Shown in pieces: positions 35,919 to 45,064 of a stretch of 64,000 bases of DNA. The notes beneath the pieces are model-generated. The model did no database searches and was not told the origin of the DNA. It saw only the letters and a program-made list of their open reading frames with translations. This DNA comes from Microcoleus vaginatus PCC 9802 (GTDB lineage Bacteria; Cyanobacteriota; Cyanobacteriia; Cyanobacteriales; Microcoleaceae). Made by a program: the position numbers and the translations under genes. The stretch is from positions 4,103,001 through 4,167,000 of the forward strand of contig CP031740.1 in assembly GCA_022701275.1 (NCBI GenBank), written 5' to 3'. The number at the start of each line of letters is the position of its first letter. Position 1 is the stretch's first letter.

Positions 35919-36920
35919 GTGAACATTCCAAGTTCCATCCTCACCATGCTCGCCGGCATCGTAGTGACTCTGATCAGTCTCTGGTACGGGCAGAATCACG
36001 GTTTACTCCCGATCGCCGCCTCTGATGAAGCATCCGACATAGACGCACTTTTCAATACAATGATGACCATTTCCACTGGACTATTTATCATGGTCCAGGG
36101 AGTGCTCGTCTTTGCTGCAATTAAATATCGCCGCCGTCAAGGAGACAACACAGACGGGCCGCCTTGGCATGACAACTTTCCCTTAGAAATTCTTTGGACA
36201 GCCGTGCCGGCGGTGATTATTTTAGGAATCGGAGTCTACAGTTTTGAGATTTACAACTCAATGGGAGGCCTCGATCCGATGGGCAATCACGACCACGGCA
36301 CCATGCAAGCGCACTCTAAAATGCGGGGAAGTGCGATCGCAGCCACACTCTCAGATACACCCCAAAAAACTCCTCAAATCCCGTCTCCAAAACTCGTTGC
36401 TTTAGGGGTAGGTGCTTCCCCAGAAAATGAAGACAAACCAGCAGACTTAGTTGTAAATGTCATGGGTTTGCAATACGCCTGGATTTTTAGCTATCCAGAA
36501 AGCGGCGTTAGTTCTGGCGAACTGCATATGCCAGCCAACCGCGACGTACAGCTAAATATTTCAGCTCAAGACGTGCTGCACGCATTTTGGCTGCCGGAAT
36601 TTCGCCTCAAACAAGATGCAATTCCCGGGCGGCCGAGCGAACTGAGATTTACAGCAACTAAAACCGGCGAATACCGGGTGGTTTGTGCTGAATTGTGCGG
36701 CGCTTATCACGGAGCGATGAAAGCTGTAGCAGTCGTTCACACGCCAGAAGAATTCGACACTTGGCTGCAAAGCCAGCAAGTTGCTAGCAGTCAAAACTTA
36801 GAGCAAGCAGTTGCAGTCAATCCTGGGGAATTGTCAGACGGAGAATTTTTGGCTCCCTACGTCAGGGAAATAAAAATTAATTCCGAAACCCTAGAACAAC
36901 TTCACCCAACTCATCACTAA
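35919..36920 (+). CDS. ctaC: cytochrome c oxidase subunit II
   Basis: Subunit II accepts electrons from cytochrome c6 or plastocyanin at the CuA site. The GTG at 35919, after AAGAAG, is preferred to a TTG at 35853. Two membrane helices (about 10-30 and 50-75, then another near LEILWTAVPAVIILGIGV) precede the periplasmic cupredoxin domain. The CuA ligands are in CAELCGAYHGAMK and the upstream VLHAFWLPEF. A His/Asp-rich linker (NHDHGTMQAH) lies before the cupredoxin domain. First gene of ctaC-ctaD-ctaE, separated from ctaD by 78 bases containing STRR repeats. Direct repeats of CCTTAAG lie about 110 bases before the start. Confidence 0.95.
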   Translation: MNIPSSILTMLAGIVVTLISLWYGQNHGLLPIAASDEASDIDALFNTMMTISTGLFIMVQGVLVFAAIKYRRRQGDNTDGPPWHDNFPLEILWTAVPAVIILGIGVYSFEIYNSMGGLDPMGNHDHGTMQAHSKMRGSAIAATLSDTPQKTPQIPSPKLVALGVGASPENEDKPADLVVNVMGLQYAWIFSYPESGVSSGELHMPANRDVQLNISAQDVLHAFWLPEFRLKQDAIPGRPSELRFTATKTGEYRVVCAELCGAYHGAMKAVAVVHTPEEFDTWLQSQQVASSQNLEQAVAVNPGELSDGEFLAPYVREIKINSETLEQLHPTHH

Positions 36921-36959
36921 AAATAGTCATTAGTTCCTGGCACTGGGTATTTTATCTTG

Positions 36960-36997
36960 AGCTAATAACTAATGACTAATAACTAATGACTAATAAC
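36960..36997. repeat. STRR between ctaC and ctaD
   Basis: AT-rich tandem units of TAATGAC/TAATAAC (about 7 bases) immediately before the ctaD start codon, so the ribosome site of ctaD lies within or beside the array. Confidence 0.75.
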
Positions 36998-36998
36998 T

Positions 36999-38804
36999 AT
37001 GACACAAGCACAGTTCCAAGAAAGTGCCAACACTGAGGCTCGCGGAACAGCGCCCGCTGATAGACATTGGCGCGACTACTTCACTTTTAATACCGACCAC
37101 AAAGTCATCGGTATTCAATACCTGGTAACAACATTTATTTTCTATCTAATCGGCGGCGTGATGGCCACTTTGGTGCGAACAGAACTCGCCACCCCCGACT
37201 CCGATTTTGTCCCCCCCGAACTCTACAACAGTTTATTTACTGTTCACGCGACGGTGATGATCTTCCTGTGGATCGTACCCGCCGGAGCCGGATTTGCTAA
37301 CTTTTTGATCCCCTTAATGATTGGGGCAAAAGACATGGCATTTCCCAGGCTAAATGCGATCGCCTTTTGGCTAATTCCCGTAGGCGGCGTGTTGCTGTTG
37401 AGCAGTTTTTTGGTGGGAGCTCCACAGGCGGGTTGGACTTCCTATCCGCCTTTGAGCTTAGTTACTGCTCAAGCGGGGGAAGAAATTTGGATTCTCAGCG
37501 TTTTGATTCTGGGAACTTCTTCGATTTTGGGGGCGGTTAATTTTGCCGTTACCATCTTTACCATGCGGGTTCCGAGCATGGGTCTCAATGATATGCCTTT
37601 GTTTTGCTGGGCGATGATTGCGACTTCAGCGCTCACTTTGATTGCTACTCCAGTGTTAGCCGCAGCTTTGATTTTGCTGTCGTTTGACTTGTTAGCAGGA
37701 ACGGCATTTTTTAACCCGACCGGCAACGGCGATCCCATCGTCTACCAGCATTTATTCTGGTTTTATTCGCACCCGGCAGTTTACATTATGATTATGCCCT
37801 TTTTCGGGGTGATTTCAGAAGTTTTGCCAGTGCATTCGCGCAAGCCAATTTTTGGTTATTTGGCGATCGCATATTCCAGTCTCGCCATCAGCTTTTTGGG
37901 CTTGATCGTGTGGGCGCACCATATGTTTACCAGCGGCACTCCCGGCTGGCTGCGGATGTTTTTTATGATCACTACTATGATCATCGCCGTACCAACAGGG
38001 ATTAAAATATTTAGCTGGTTGGCAACTATTTGGGGAGGAAAACTCCGGCTTGTCAGCGCGATGCTATTTGGGATGGGTTTTATCTCAACATTTGTCCTCG
38101 GCGGCATCACCGGGATCATGGTAGCTTCCGTACCTTTCGACATTCACGTTCACGACACTTATTTTGTCGTCGCTCACCTACACTACGTGCTGTTTGGCGG
38201 CTCAGTGTTTGGAATTTACGCTGCTTTTTACCACTGGTTCCCCAAAATGACGGGGCGGATGATTAATGAATTTTGGGGTAGAGTTCACTTTGTTTTAACC
38301 TATGTTGGCTTTACTGTAACTTTCCTGCCGATGCACGCTTTGGGGATGCAAGGAATGCCCCGGCGAGTGGCAATGTACGACCCGAAATTTACCACAATTA
38401 ATGTCATTTGTACTGTCGGTGCTTATATGCTGGCAGTGTCTACAATCCCGTTTATCATTAATGTGATTTGGAGCTGGAGGTACGGCCCGAAAGCAGGTGA
38501 CAATCCTTGGCAAGCTTTGAGTTTGGAATGGATGACGACTTCGCCGCCGCCTATCGAAAATTTTGAAGGAGTGCCGGTATTGGCAACGGGGCCTTACGAT
38601 TACGGCATGGAAAAAATTCAGAATACAGGGGAACGTCTCAGACTCAAGCTGAGGGAAAATGCCACCCGCAACGCCCAGAAAACAGGTATTCCTATTGCGG
38701 AGGCTCAAGCTTCAACTTTCTTGGGCCGTACTGCAACTTTGGTCGCTCCTGAATCAGAGGTAAATGTTGATTCTCCTGCTGATGAAAGTCAAGATGGCGA
38801 ATAG
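36999..38804 (+). CDS. ctaD: cytochrome c oxidase subunit I
   Basis: Subunit I holds heme a and the heme a3-CuB centre where oxygen is reduced, and pumps protons. At 601 residues it has about 12 membrane helices. Ligand motifs are FTVHATVMIFLWI, F255-Y-S-H-P-A-V-Y262 (CuB His258 and the cross-linked Tyr262), AHHMFTSG, and HDTYFVVAHLHYVLFGG (hemes a3 and a). The Glu of the D-pathway (HPEVY) is Ala, with Tyr-Ser just before, which is the A2 subtype of heme-copper oxidases. A proline/charge-rich tail (about 540-601) extends into the cytoplasm. Confidence 0.97.
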   Translation: MTQAQFQESANTEARGTAPADRHWRDYFTFNTDHKVIGIQYLVTTFIFYLIGGVMATLVRTELATPDSDFVPPELYNSLFTVHATVMIFLWIVPAGAGFANFLIPLMIGAKDMAFPRLNAIAFWLIPVGGVLLLSSFLVGAPQAGWTSYPPLSLVTAQAGEEIWILSVLILGTSSILGAVNFAVTIFTMRVPSMGLNDMPLFCWAMIATSALTLIATPVLAAALILLSFDLLAGTAFFNPTGNGDPIVYQHLFWFYSHPAVYIMIMPFFGVISEVLPVHSRKPIFGYLAIAYSSLAISFLGLIVWAHHMFTSGTPGWLRMFFMITTMIIAVPTGIKIFSWLATIWGGKLRLVSAMLFGMGFISTFVLGGITGIMVASVPFDIHVHDTYFVVAHLHYVLFGGSVFGIYAAFYHWFPKMTGRMINEFWGRVHFVLTYVGFTVTFLPMHALGMQGMPRRVAMYDPKFTTINVICTVGAYMLAVSTIPFIINVIWSWRYGPKAGDNPWQALSLEWMTTSPPPIENFEGVPVLATGPYDYGMEKIQNTGERLRLKLRENATRNAQKTGIPIAEAQASTFLGRTATLVAPESEVNVDSPADESQDGE

Positions 38805-38930
38805 TTATTAGTCATCAGTCATTAGTCATTGGGCATTGTTGACTGTTGACTGTTGACTGTTGACTGTTAACTAATGACTGATGACTAATGCCAACTGCCA
38901 ACTGACAACTGACAACTGACAACTGACTTC
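38805..38930. repeat. STRR array between ctaD and ctaE
   Basis: The spacer is almost entirely heptamer repeats. TAGTCAT-type units come first, then four TGTTGAC/TGACTGT units (about 38838-38870), then TAATGAC units and CAACTGA/CAACTGC units. Such arrays inside an operon must be transcribed. Confidence 0.85.
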
Positions 38931-38947
38931 TTCATTACCAATTTCTT

Positions 38948-39571
38948 ATGCAAATTCCAGCGATCGATCCGGCAAAAACAGCCCTGAATTACCACCACGA
39001 GGGCGAAGTAGAAGCACACGGTGTGGAGCATCCCGACCACCGAATGTTAGGGGTAATTGTGTTCCTGTGCGCTGAAGGCATGATATTTTTCGGTATGTTT
39101 GCCGCGTATTTGATTTATCGGGCGATGGCCCCCGCGTGGCCTCCTGAAGGTACGCCCGATCGCGAGTTATTGCTGCCGGGAATCAATACGGTAATTCTAA
39201 TTGCTAGCAGTTTTGTGATTCACAATGCGGATACTGCAATCAAAAAGAATGATGCCGCCGGAATGCGTAATTGGCTGCTCGTAACTATTGCTATGGGCGC
39301 AGTTTTCTTGTTCGGTCAGGTTTACGAATACGCTCATTTAGAGTTTGGCTTGACGACGAATTTGTATGCCAGTTGCTTTTACGTTTTGACTGCTTTTCAC
39401 GGCTTGCACGTAACGTTGGGAGTGCTGCTGATGGTGGCGGTGGTGTGGCGATCGCGCGCGGAAGGTCATTATTCTAGCGAACACCACTTCGGAATCGAAG
39501 CGACTGAGATTTACTGGCACTTTGTGGATGTGATTTGGATTGTTTTGTTTTTGCTGCTGTATATTTTGTGA
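38948..39571 (+). CDS. ctaE: cytochrome c oxidase subunit III
   Basis: A 207-residue integral subunit with five hydrophobic segments. Signature parts are RMLGVIVFLCAEGMIFFGMFAAYLIYR, the conserved Glu in helix 3 (FGQVYEYAH), AFHGLHVTLGVLLM and EIYWHFVDVIWIVLF. It stabilises the oxygen site of subunit I. Last gene of the ctaCDE operon, followed by a clear terminator. Confidence 0.95.
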   Translation: MQIPAIDPAKTALNYHHEGEVEAHGVEHPDHRMLGVIVFLCAEGMIFFGMFAAYLIYRAMAPAWPPEGTPDRELLLPGINTVILIASSFVIHNADTAIKKNDAAGMRNWLLVTIAMGAVFLFGQVYEYAHLEFGLTTNLYASCFYVLTAFHGLHVTLGVLLMVAVVWRSRAEGHYSSEHHFGIEATEIYWHFVDVIWIVLFLLLYIL

Positions 39572-39612
39572 TCCCAGAGGCTTTTCGGCCTCTGCCACAA
39601 CAGATTTATATG

Positions 39613-39634
39613 ACCCCCAATTGGGGGTTTTTTA
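39613..39634 (+). terminator. intrinsic terminator after ctaE
   Basis: ACCCCCAATTGGGGGT palindrome followed directly by a run of T, about 42 bases after the ctaE stop. A second hairpin, CAGAGGC/GCCTCTG, lies just before it (about 39574-39593). Confidence 0.85.
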
Positions 39635-39733
39635 TTGTTTGGAGAGTGCGATGGACCTTTATTTAGATGAATCACAGCCGATCGCGCTAAACTAAAAGTA
39701 GCAATTCTCCTATCCAGCAGCATTGAGAAAATT

Positions 39734-40015
39734 ATGCAGTGCGAATTGTGCGATCGACAAATGGAAGCATTAACCGCCCATCACCTCATCCCCAAACAAA
39801 ACACCAAGCGGAAAAACGAAGATCCAAGCCCCACAATCGACATTTGCTCCGCTTGTCACCGCCAGATTCACTCTCTATTTGAGAACAAACACCTCGCCCA
39901 AGAGCTCAACACCGTGGAAAAGCTCAAAAATGACCCTGAACTCCAGAAATTTCTCTCTTGGATTAAGAAACAAAAAACCGACAAACGCATCCAAGTACGC
40001 GGCAAAAAAGCTTGA
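39734..40015 (+). CDS. HNH-type endonuclease domain protein, 93 aa
   Basis: A small protein with a compact HNH fold: CELC, then TAHHLIPK with the catalytic-type His pair, then CSACHRQIHSLF. The two CxxC pairs would bind a structural zinc. A basic C-terminal tail (KKQKTDKRIQVRGKKA) suggests nucleic-acid contact. Free-standing HNH proteins of this size are common in cyanobacteria and their biological targets are mostly unknown. The next gene starts 171 bases later on the same strand. Confidence 0.85.
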   Translation: MQCELCDRQMEALTAHHLIPKQNTKRKNEDPSPTIDICSACHRQIHSLFENKHLAQELNTVEKLKNDPELQKFLSWIKKQKTDKRIQVRGKKA

Positions 40016-40186
40016 TCGCAGGGTCAGAACTCAGATATATAGTCCTGGACGCAGTTACTGTCTGAGGCCCGGTTTCTTCATTAATTTTTCGTTCCCTAAC
40101 CCAAAATTTTGCAGAGAAACCCGGTTTGTTTGCGTAAATCCTAGTATAGTGATTTACTTATTAGTAACAAGCTGCCAACAATTATC

Positions 40187-41419
40187 ATGAACCTCACCTC
40201 CCTCGAACTCGCAAAAGACCGAGCGCGCATCTACAAAAACTACCTCCAAATGGAAATAGATGCCAAAGCTAACATAAACAAACTAGCTTTTTTAGACCGG
40301 GGAATTGAAAAATCCCGTTATCTACAAGAAATTAAAAACTATCCCGAGTATCTCAAACAGAAACCCGACGGCTTAAAAGTAATTAGCTATATTCCCGGCC
40401 CCAATAATCCCCTCAAACTTACCCCCTTTCCCAGCCTGGGAGAACTACCTCAAATTAACTCTCAAGCTTTAAATTTTCTCCACGCAGACATCAAAGAAGC
40501 CTGCGTTTGCATTGGTAGTTTTGTAGACGGCAAAATTCAGGCGCAGTGGCTGGGAAAAAACGCACTTACCAATGCTGAGCAGTGGAGTGCCACTAAAATT
40601 ATCGCACTCCTTAATATCGTCAGTCAACTAAATAGCAAATATCCCGACTGCGACATTGACAACTGCGTTGTTAGAGATGGTAACGGGCAAAAACACGATT
40701 ATTATTTTTACGATGTAGCAAAAGACATGATTAACTATGCCTCCAATATCGGAAGTTCAAACTCCTTAGCTGCGATGTTCAAACGCTTCGATACTCGCAT
40801 AGGACTAGAGCAATGGCTGAAGAGCGCTACTGGCAATAATGACCTAATTTTTCGCGGCGATTACGGCGAAAATCCTTATCTCACCAACCCAAAAATATTC
40901 GATCTCACCAAAAAACAAGTGCTTTTAAGTGCCGCATTAAATACCACCAAACAAAAAAATTCCGTATCTGCTTATGACTTAACCAGGCTAATTTCCATGT
41001 TAGGATGGCACTTCCACATCGAACAGCGATCGCGCATGAAAGCATCTCAGTGGAACAGCTTAGAAAGCATTGTCAGAGCAATGGGACACGACAGCGCTCG
41101 ATATGTGGACGTAGCAATTAAAACTTTGGGGATGGAGGGCCTTATCACTTCTCCAGTAATTATCTCAAAATTGGGTTACGGACTGAGCGCGATCAGGGGA
41201 ACCCTAGAAACAGTTTATGTGGCTTTAGTGCGGTTTGTTGACGAGCGGCCGAAGGCGGCGGGAAAGCCGGCCAAACTCAGAACTTTAGCCATGACTTTGC
41301 GGGCAGAAAAAGCTGTAGGCAGTTCCAGCAATGTCGATCGCTTGGCGATCGAACTCGACGCCAGATTCTGCGCCGAAGTCACGGAAATTCTCCGCCGGTT
41401 GTTTGCGGAAGAATTTTAA
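40187..41419 (+). CDS. serine hydrolase homologue with SxxK, SxN and KxG motifs
   Basis: A 410-residue protein not annotated by name here. The three motifs of the beta-lactamase/DD-peptidase fold are present in order: S134-A-T-K137 (QWSATKIIALLNIV, start of a helix), S190-S-N192 (GSSNSLAAMFKRF) and K328-L-G330 (SKLGYGLSAIRGTLE). Spacings of about 55 and 137 residues are plausible for class A-like enzymes. No signal peptide is seen, which is odd for a wall-active enzyme. A cytosolic esterase/peptidase role or loss of activity are both possible. It lies alone after the HNH gene. Confidence 0.75.
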   Translation: MNLTSLELAKDRARIYKNYLQMEIDAKANINKLAFLDRGIEKSRYLQEIKNYPEYLKQKPDGLKVISYIPGPNNPLKLTPFPSLGELPQINSQALNFLHADIKEACVCIGSFVDGKIQAQWLGKNALTNAEQWSATKIIALLNIVSQLNSKYPDCDIDNCVVRDGNGQKHDYYFYDVAKDMINYASNIGSSNSLAAMFKRFDTRIGLEQWLKSATGNNDLIFRGDYGENPYLTNPKIFDLTKKQVLLSAALNTTKQKNSVSAYDLTRLISMLGWHFHIEQRSRMKASQWNSLESIVRAMGHDSARYVDVAIKTLGMEGLITSPVIISKLGYGLSAIRGTLETVYVALVRFVDERPKAAGKPAKLRTLAMTLRAEKAVGSSSNVDRLAIELDARFCAEVTEILRRLFAEEF

Positions 41420-41433
41420 AGGCGGGCGATCGA

Positions 41434-41733
41434 CTAATTAGAAAGTCGGTGAAACTTGCGGTAAAGCATCCTCTCCACCGACTTTCCTCCCCGCAAATGT
41501 TGCTCAGTTATTGCCGCAACTTCCTCAGGGCAAACGGCATTGTACCAAACCTCTTCTGGCAGCACCAACACCATCGGCCCGTTGCCGCACTGTCCCAAAC
41601 AACTGCTAGCAACAACTTCAATTTCTGAGGGCGACAATTTCTGAAAAGCTGCCAGTACCTTTGCTGAACTTTGCTTGCGACAAGTGCGGTTTTGGCAAAC
41701 AAGAACTTGCCTAGAAGATTCTGTGATTTTCAT
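41434..41733 (-). CDS. thioredoxin-like [2Fe-2S] ferredoxin domain protein
   Basis: A 99-residue protein with the four-Cys pattern of thioredoxin-fold 2Fe-2S proteins (NuoE C-half or HoxE type): VCQNRTCRK and ASSCLGQCGNG. The spacing C-x4-C, then about 30, then C-x3-C is right for cluster binding. Cyanobacteria carry small stand-alone members with unknown electron partners. It is convergent with the hydrolase homologue, with 14 bases between the stop codons. Confidence 0.88.
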   Translation of the reverse strand: MKITESSRQVLVCQNRTCRKQSSAKVLAAFQKLSPSEIEVVASSCLGQCGNGPMVLVLPEEVWYNAVCPEEVAAITEQHLRGGKSVERMLYRKFHRLSN

Positions 41734-41998
41734 GTTTTTTTACTTGACCTTCTACTACATATATGCTATTTTTGTATCATGGGAATAGGTGCGCGCATAT
41801 ATACTCGAATTCTAACGGGTTCCCAAGCAGAGCCGGAGAACAGATTTCCAGAGAAAGAGCCTTGGTTGCACAGGAAAATTCGAGGCCGATCCTGGTAACG
41901 AGTAGAGTTGGATAAAATAATTGTGGGGTGGGCGTCCCGCCCGCCCGAAAAATACCATTTAGATGCGGGACAGCTTAAGACTTCAGCGCACCCTACGG

Positions 41999-42973
41999 TT
42001 AATCTGGTGACAAACCTTTGGAAGCCAACCATTGTCGATCGAACAAACGCGACTGATACCGAGCCCCGCCGTCGCAGAGTACCGTAACAATCGTATGTCC
42101 CGGCCCCATTTGCTTCGCTAAAGCCACGGCCGCCGCCACATTAATCCCCACAGAACCGCCCATAAACAGCCCTTCTTTCCTCAGCAGTTGGTAAATCACC
42201 CGGACAGCTTCAGTATCGTCAATTTGAATGGCGTCGTCTACCGGGGCATTCTCCATATTTGCAGTGACGCGAGTGGTGCCAATTCCCTCAGTAATCGAAC
42301 TACCTTCGGTCTTAATTTCCCCAGTTTTGAAATAACTGTAAAGCCCGCTGCCCATCGGGTCTGCCAAGACAATTCTAACAGCAGGATTTTTTTCTTTCAA
42401 AAACATTCCTACGCCAGCAAAAGTGCCGCCAGTACCAGTAGCTGTTACCCAAGCATCAATTTTGCCGTTTGTTTGTTCCCAAATTTCCGGGCCAGTTGTC
42501 TCGTAATGAGCTCGGCGGTTGGCTAAATTGTCAAACTGATTTGCCCAGACTGCATTCTCCATTTCCGAAGCCAATCTTCCCGATAATTTGACATAATTAT
42601 TCGGGTCTTTGTAAGGAACAGCGGGAACAGTCCGAACTTCAGCGCCCAAGGTTTTCAAAGCATCGATTTTTTCTTGAGATTGGTTATCGGGAATCACAAT
42701 CAAACATTTGTAACCTTTAGCGTTGCAAATGTGCGCCAAACCGATGCCAGTATTGCCGGCAGTGCCTTCCACAACGGTGCCGCCCGGTTTCAGCCAGCCT
42801 TTTTCTTCTGCGTCTTTGATGATGTATAAAGCGGCCCTATCTTTAACGGAACCGCCCGGATTAAGAAACTCTGCTTTGCCGAGAATTTCGCAGCCTGTTT
42901 CATCGCTGAAGCTGTTTAAGCGAATTAGTGGTGTGTTGCCGATTGTGCCTACAAAGCCGTTTTTAATATCCAT
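41999..42973 (-). CDS. cysK: cysteine synthase A (O-acetylserine sulfhydrylase)
   Basis: A PLP enzyme of fold type II that makes cysteine from O-acetylserine and sulfide. The 324-residue sequence has TIGNTPLIRL, the PLP lysine in NPGGSVKDRAALY, the substrate loop EGTAGNTGIGLA, TGTGGTFAGVG that holds the cofactor phosphate, and a C-terminal GGSVGINVAAA. Length and motifs fit CysK; close paralogues such as CBS-like synthases without regulatory domains cannot be fully excluded. It is monocistronic. Confidence 0.93.
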   Translation of the reverse strand: MDIKNGFVGTIGNTPLIRLNSFSDETGCEILGKAEFLNPGGSVKDRAALYIIKDAEEKGWLKPGGTVVEGTAGNTGIGLAHICNAKGYKCLIVIPDNQSQEKIDALKTLGAEVRTVPAVPYKDPNNYVKLSGRLASEMENAVWANQFDNLANRRAHYETTGPEIWEQTNGKIDAWVTATGTGGTFAGVGMFLKEKNPAVRIVLADPMGSGLYSYFKTGEIKTEGSSITEGIGTTRVTANMENAPVDDAIQIDDTEAVRVIYQLLRKEGLFMGGSVGINVAAAVALAKQMGPGHTIVTVLCDGGARYQSRLFDRQWLASKGLSPD

Positions 42974-43038
42974 ATGTTTTGCGTGTTTGCATCCTATTAT
43001 TAATTTTTACAATAAGTTGATATTTATTGCTACCACTT

Positions 43039-43620
43039 TTACCAAATCTTGCTCATATTGAGTATGAATCCCGGCAAAACGGGGTCGCCGCTAACTGTAG
43101 CCGGATTCTCCAAACATTCTTCTGGCAAACCAGGACGGTAAATATAAACTCTGCGATTTTTGCGGTCAATTAACCAGCCTAACTGCACTCCTGGTTCTCT
43201 CATATATTCTTGCATTTTTTCTTGCAATGGCTTGAGATTATCAGAAGCAGACCTCAGTTCTACTACAAAATCGGGGCAAATAGGTGCGAATTTATCTTGC
43301 TGTTCTTGAGATAAAGCATTCCACCGTTCCAGTTTAATCCACGAGGCATCTGGAGACTTGTCACCCATTGCAAGCTTAAATCCCGTACTGGAGTCAAAAC
43401 AAATACCGCTTCCATCTTGCCCGGCCCAAATATACAACTCTCCAAACACGCTACCGCTGCGATTTCCGGTTGTTCCACCAGTAGGAGGCATAATTAGCAA
43501 TTCTCCCGATTTGTTGCGTTCAATGCGTAACTCACTATTGATTTGACAGAACTCGAAAAACTCGTCGTCTGTCATTTGCAATTTTGGCGGTATTCGCAAC
43601 ACAATTGTTGATGAGAGCAT
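43039..43620 (-). CDS. Uma2-family (DUF820) PD-(D/E)xK nuclease-like protein
   Basis: The ATG at 43620 has a good GGAGGAAAGG ribosome site; an in-frame ATG at 43698 would add 26 unrelated residues. The 193-residue protein shows the Uma2 pattern: MTDDEFFEFCQINSELRIER, GGTTGNRSG, SSTGFKLAMGDKSPDASW, and FAPICPDFVVELRSASD with the core Asp and Glu. GWLIDRKNRRVYIYRP closes the fold. This family is greatly expanded in cyanobacteria and its targets are unknown. The gene lies next to dispersed palindromes. Confidence 0.9.
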   Translation of the reverse strand: MLSSTIVLRIPPKLQMTDDEFFEFCQINSELRIERNKSGELLIMPPTGGTTGNRSGSVFGELYIWAGQDGSGICFDSSTGFKLAMGDKSPDASWIKLERWNALSQEQQDKFAPICPDFVVELRSASDNLKPLQEKMQEYMREPGVQLGWLIDRKNRRVYIYRPGLPEECLENPATVSGDPVLPGFILNMSKIW

Positions 43621-43673
43621 TTTGCCTTTCCTCCACTCTAAATTGTTCAGACAAGATTGCACAATTTCTTTGT

Positions 43674-43732
43674 TTGTAGTGAGGACTTTAGTCCTCAAAA
43701 ATCATGATTAAGGACTCAAGTCCTCACTACAA
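43674..43732. repeat. palindromic dispersed repeat
   Basis: Outer 15-base arms (TTGTAGTGAGGACTT at 43674-43688, complement at 43718-43732) with two smaller internal hairpins built from AGGACT/AGTCCT, giving a cloverleaf-like fold. It is related to the element at 18517-18571. It sits directly upstream of the Uma2 gene. Confidence 0.75.
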
Positions 43733-43815
43733 GCTGGTTTGAGCCGCGAATTATAGAGGTAAGGTGTGCAGTGCACACCTTACAGAATTAGGTTATGCGT
43801 CCAGGAATGTTAAAC

Positions 43816-44454
43816 CTATTTATTCGGCTGAGGAGTCATCCGCAAATAAGGCTTAATCGGCGTATAACCTTTAGGAAATTTCTCTTCCAACTCTTTCGGG
43901 TCGGTAATCGAAGGTACGATTACGCAATCGTCGCCGTCTTTCCAATCAACCGGAGTCGCAACGCTGTATTTGTCCGTAAGTTGCAAGGAATCAATTACTC
44001 GCAAAATTTCATTAAAATTGCGACCCGTGCTAGCCGGATAAGTAATGCTCAAACGCAGTTTCTTTTCCGGGTCAATCACAAAAACTGTGCGGATTGTTAA
44101 GTTGTTCAGCGAGTTGGGATGGATCATGTCGTAAATGTCGGAGACTTTACGATCGCCATCTGCTAAAATCGGATAATTGAGGGTGACATTTTGAGTTTCC
44201 TCAATATCTTTAATCCAGCCCATGTGAGAATCCACATCATCGACGCTGAGGGCAATGGTTTTGACGCCCCGCTTTTCAAATTCAGACTTTAGACGGGCCA
44301 CTGCACCGAGTTCTGTGGTGCACACTGGAGTATAGTCTTTCGGGTGAGAAAACAACACGACCCAGCTATCGCCAGCCCAGTCGTAGAAATTGATTTCGCC
44401 TTCAGACGAAGCTTGGGTAAAGTTGGGAACTGTATCGCCTAATCGCAGAGTCAT
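43816..44454 (-). CDS. 1-Cys peroxiredoxin (Prx6 type)
   Basis: A 212-residue peroxidase that reduces hydrogen peroxide and lipid hydroperoxides. The peroxidatic Cys is in FSHPKDYTPVCTTELG, with the conserved catalytic Arg further on. The long C-terminal dimerisation extension (TPVDWKDGDDCVIVPSI) marks the Prx6/1-Cys class. The second Cys there is not the usual resolving Cys. The gene stands alone, and the reductant is not known. Confidence 0.94.
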   Translation of the reverse strand: MTLRLGDTVPNFTQASSEGEINFYDWAGDSWVVLFSHPKDYTPVCTTELGAVARLKSEFEKRGVKTIALSVDDVDSHMGWIKDIEETQNVTLNYPILADGDRKVSDIYDMIHPNSLNNLTIRTVFVIDPEKKLRLSITYPASTGRNFNEILRVIDSLQLTDKYSVATPVDWKDGDDCVIVPSITDPKELEEKFPKGYTPIKPYLRMTPQPNK

Positions 44455-44578
44455 AACTGATTTCCTCTAATTTTATTTAAGGACTGTTCCTTATCATGCC
44501 ATAATTGCCCGGTTTCTCGATCGAGCTGTAAAGGATTCTAAACTTTTTGGTCGATCGCTCGGCAATTCCACTACTGTA

Positions 44579-44890
44579 ATGTATGTGTGGCTTATACCGC
44601 TAAATTTTCTTGCTATGCTTTACTTTCTGCTGAAGGCAATACAGCCTGTTTTAGTCCCGCTGTGTTTTGTGTCCGCCTGGGGTTTAGTTTTTTTGCTGTG
44701 TTTGAGTGTCGGGCGGACTGTCACCGACTCCCTGCGTCGAGCTCAGCGGATGCACCAAATCCCTTGTGCTAACTGCGTATTTTTCACCGGCGACTACCAC
44801 CTCAAGTGTCCCGTTCAGCCTACAATAGCTTTATCTGAAGATGCGATCGACTGTCCTGATTATCGAGGGCATTCGGGAATTTACGGTTGA
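44579..44890 (+). CDS. small membrane protein with C-terminal Cys cluster, hypothetical
   Basis: A 103-residue protein with two predicted membrane helices (about 3-22 and 25-47), then a soluble tail with four cysteines in IPCANCVFFTG, LKCPVQP and IDCPDYRG. The C-x2-C-x11-C-x14-C spacing suggests zinc or iron-sulfur binding on one membrane side. The pattern looks like a conserved cyanobacterial protein of unknown function. It is preceded by a short spacer from the divergent peroxiredoxin gene. Confidence 0.75.
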   Translation: MYVWLIPLNFLAMLYFLLKAIQPVLVPLCFVSAWGLVFLLCLSVGRTVTDSLRRAQRMHQIPCANCVFFTGDYHLKCPVQPTIALSEDAIDCPDYRGHSGIYG

Positions 44891-45064
44891 AAAATTCGAC
44901 CGCCGCTTTACATATTTCTTAACATCTCTCGCTCTTTAGACCTCTCCCGAAAAGAATTATGCGTCATTTAAAACCCTTGGTGGAGACAAGGAGATCGCGT
45001 CTATACATAAATTAAATTCGGCGAGGTCTGATGAATTGCCCGTACATAAACAGGATTTGCTCTT

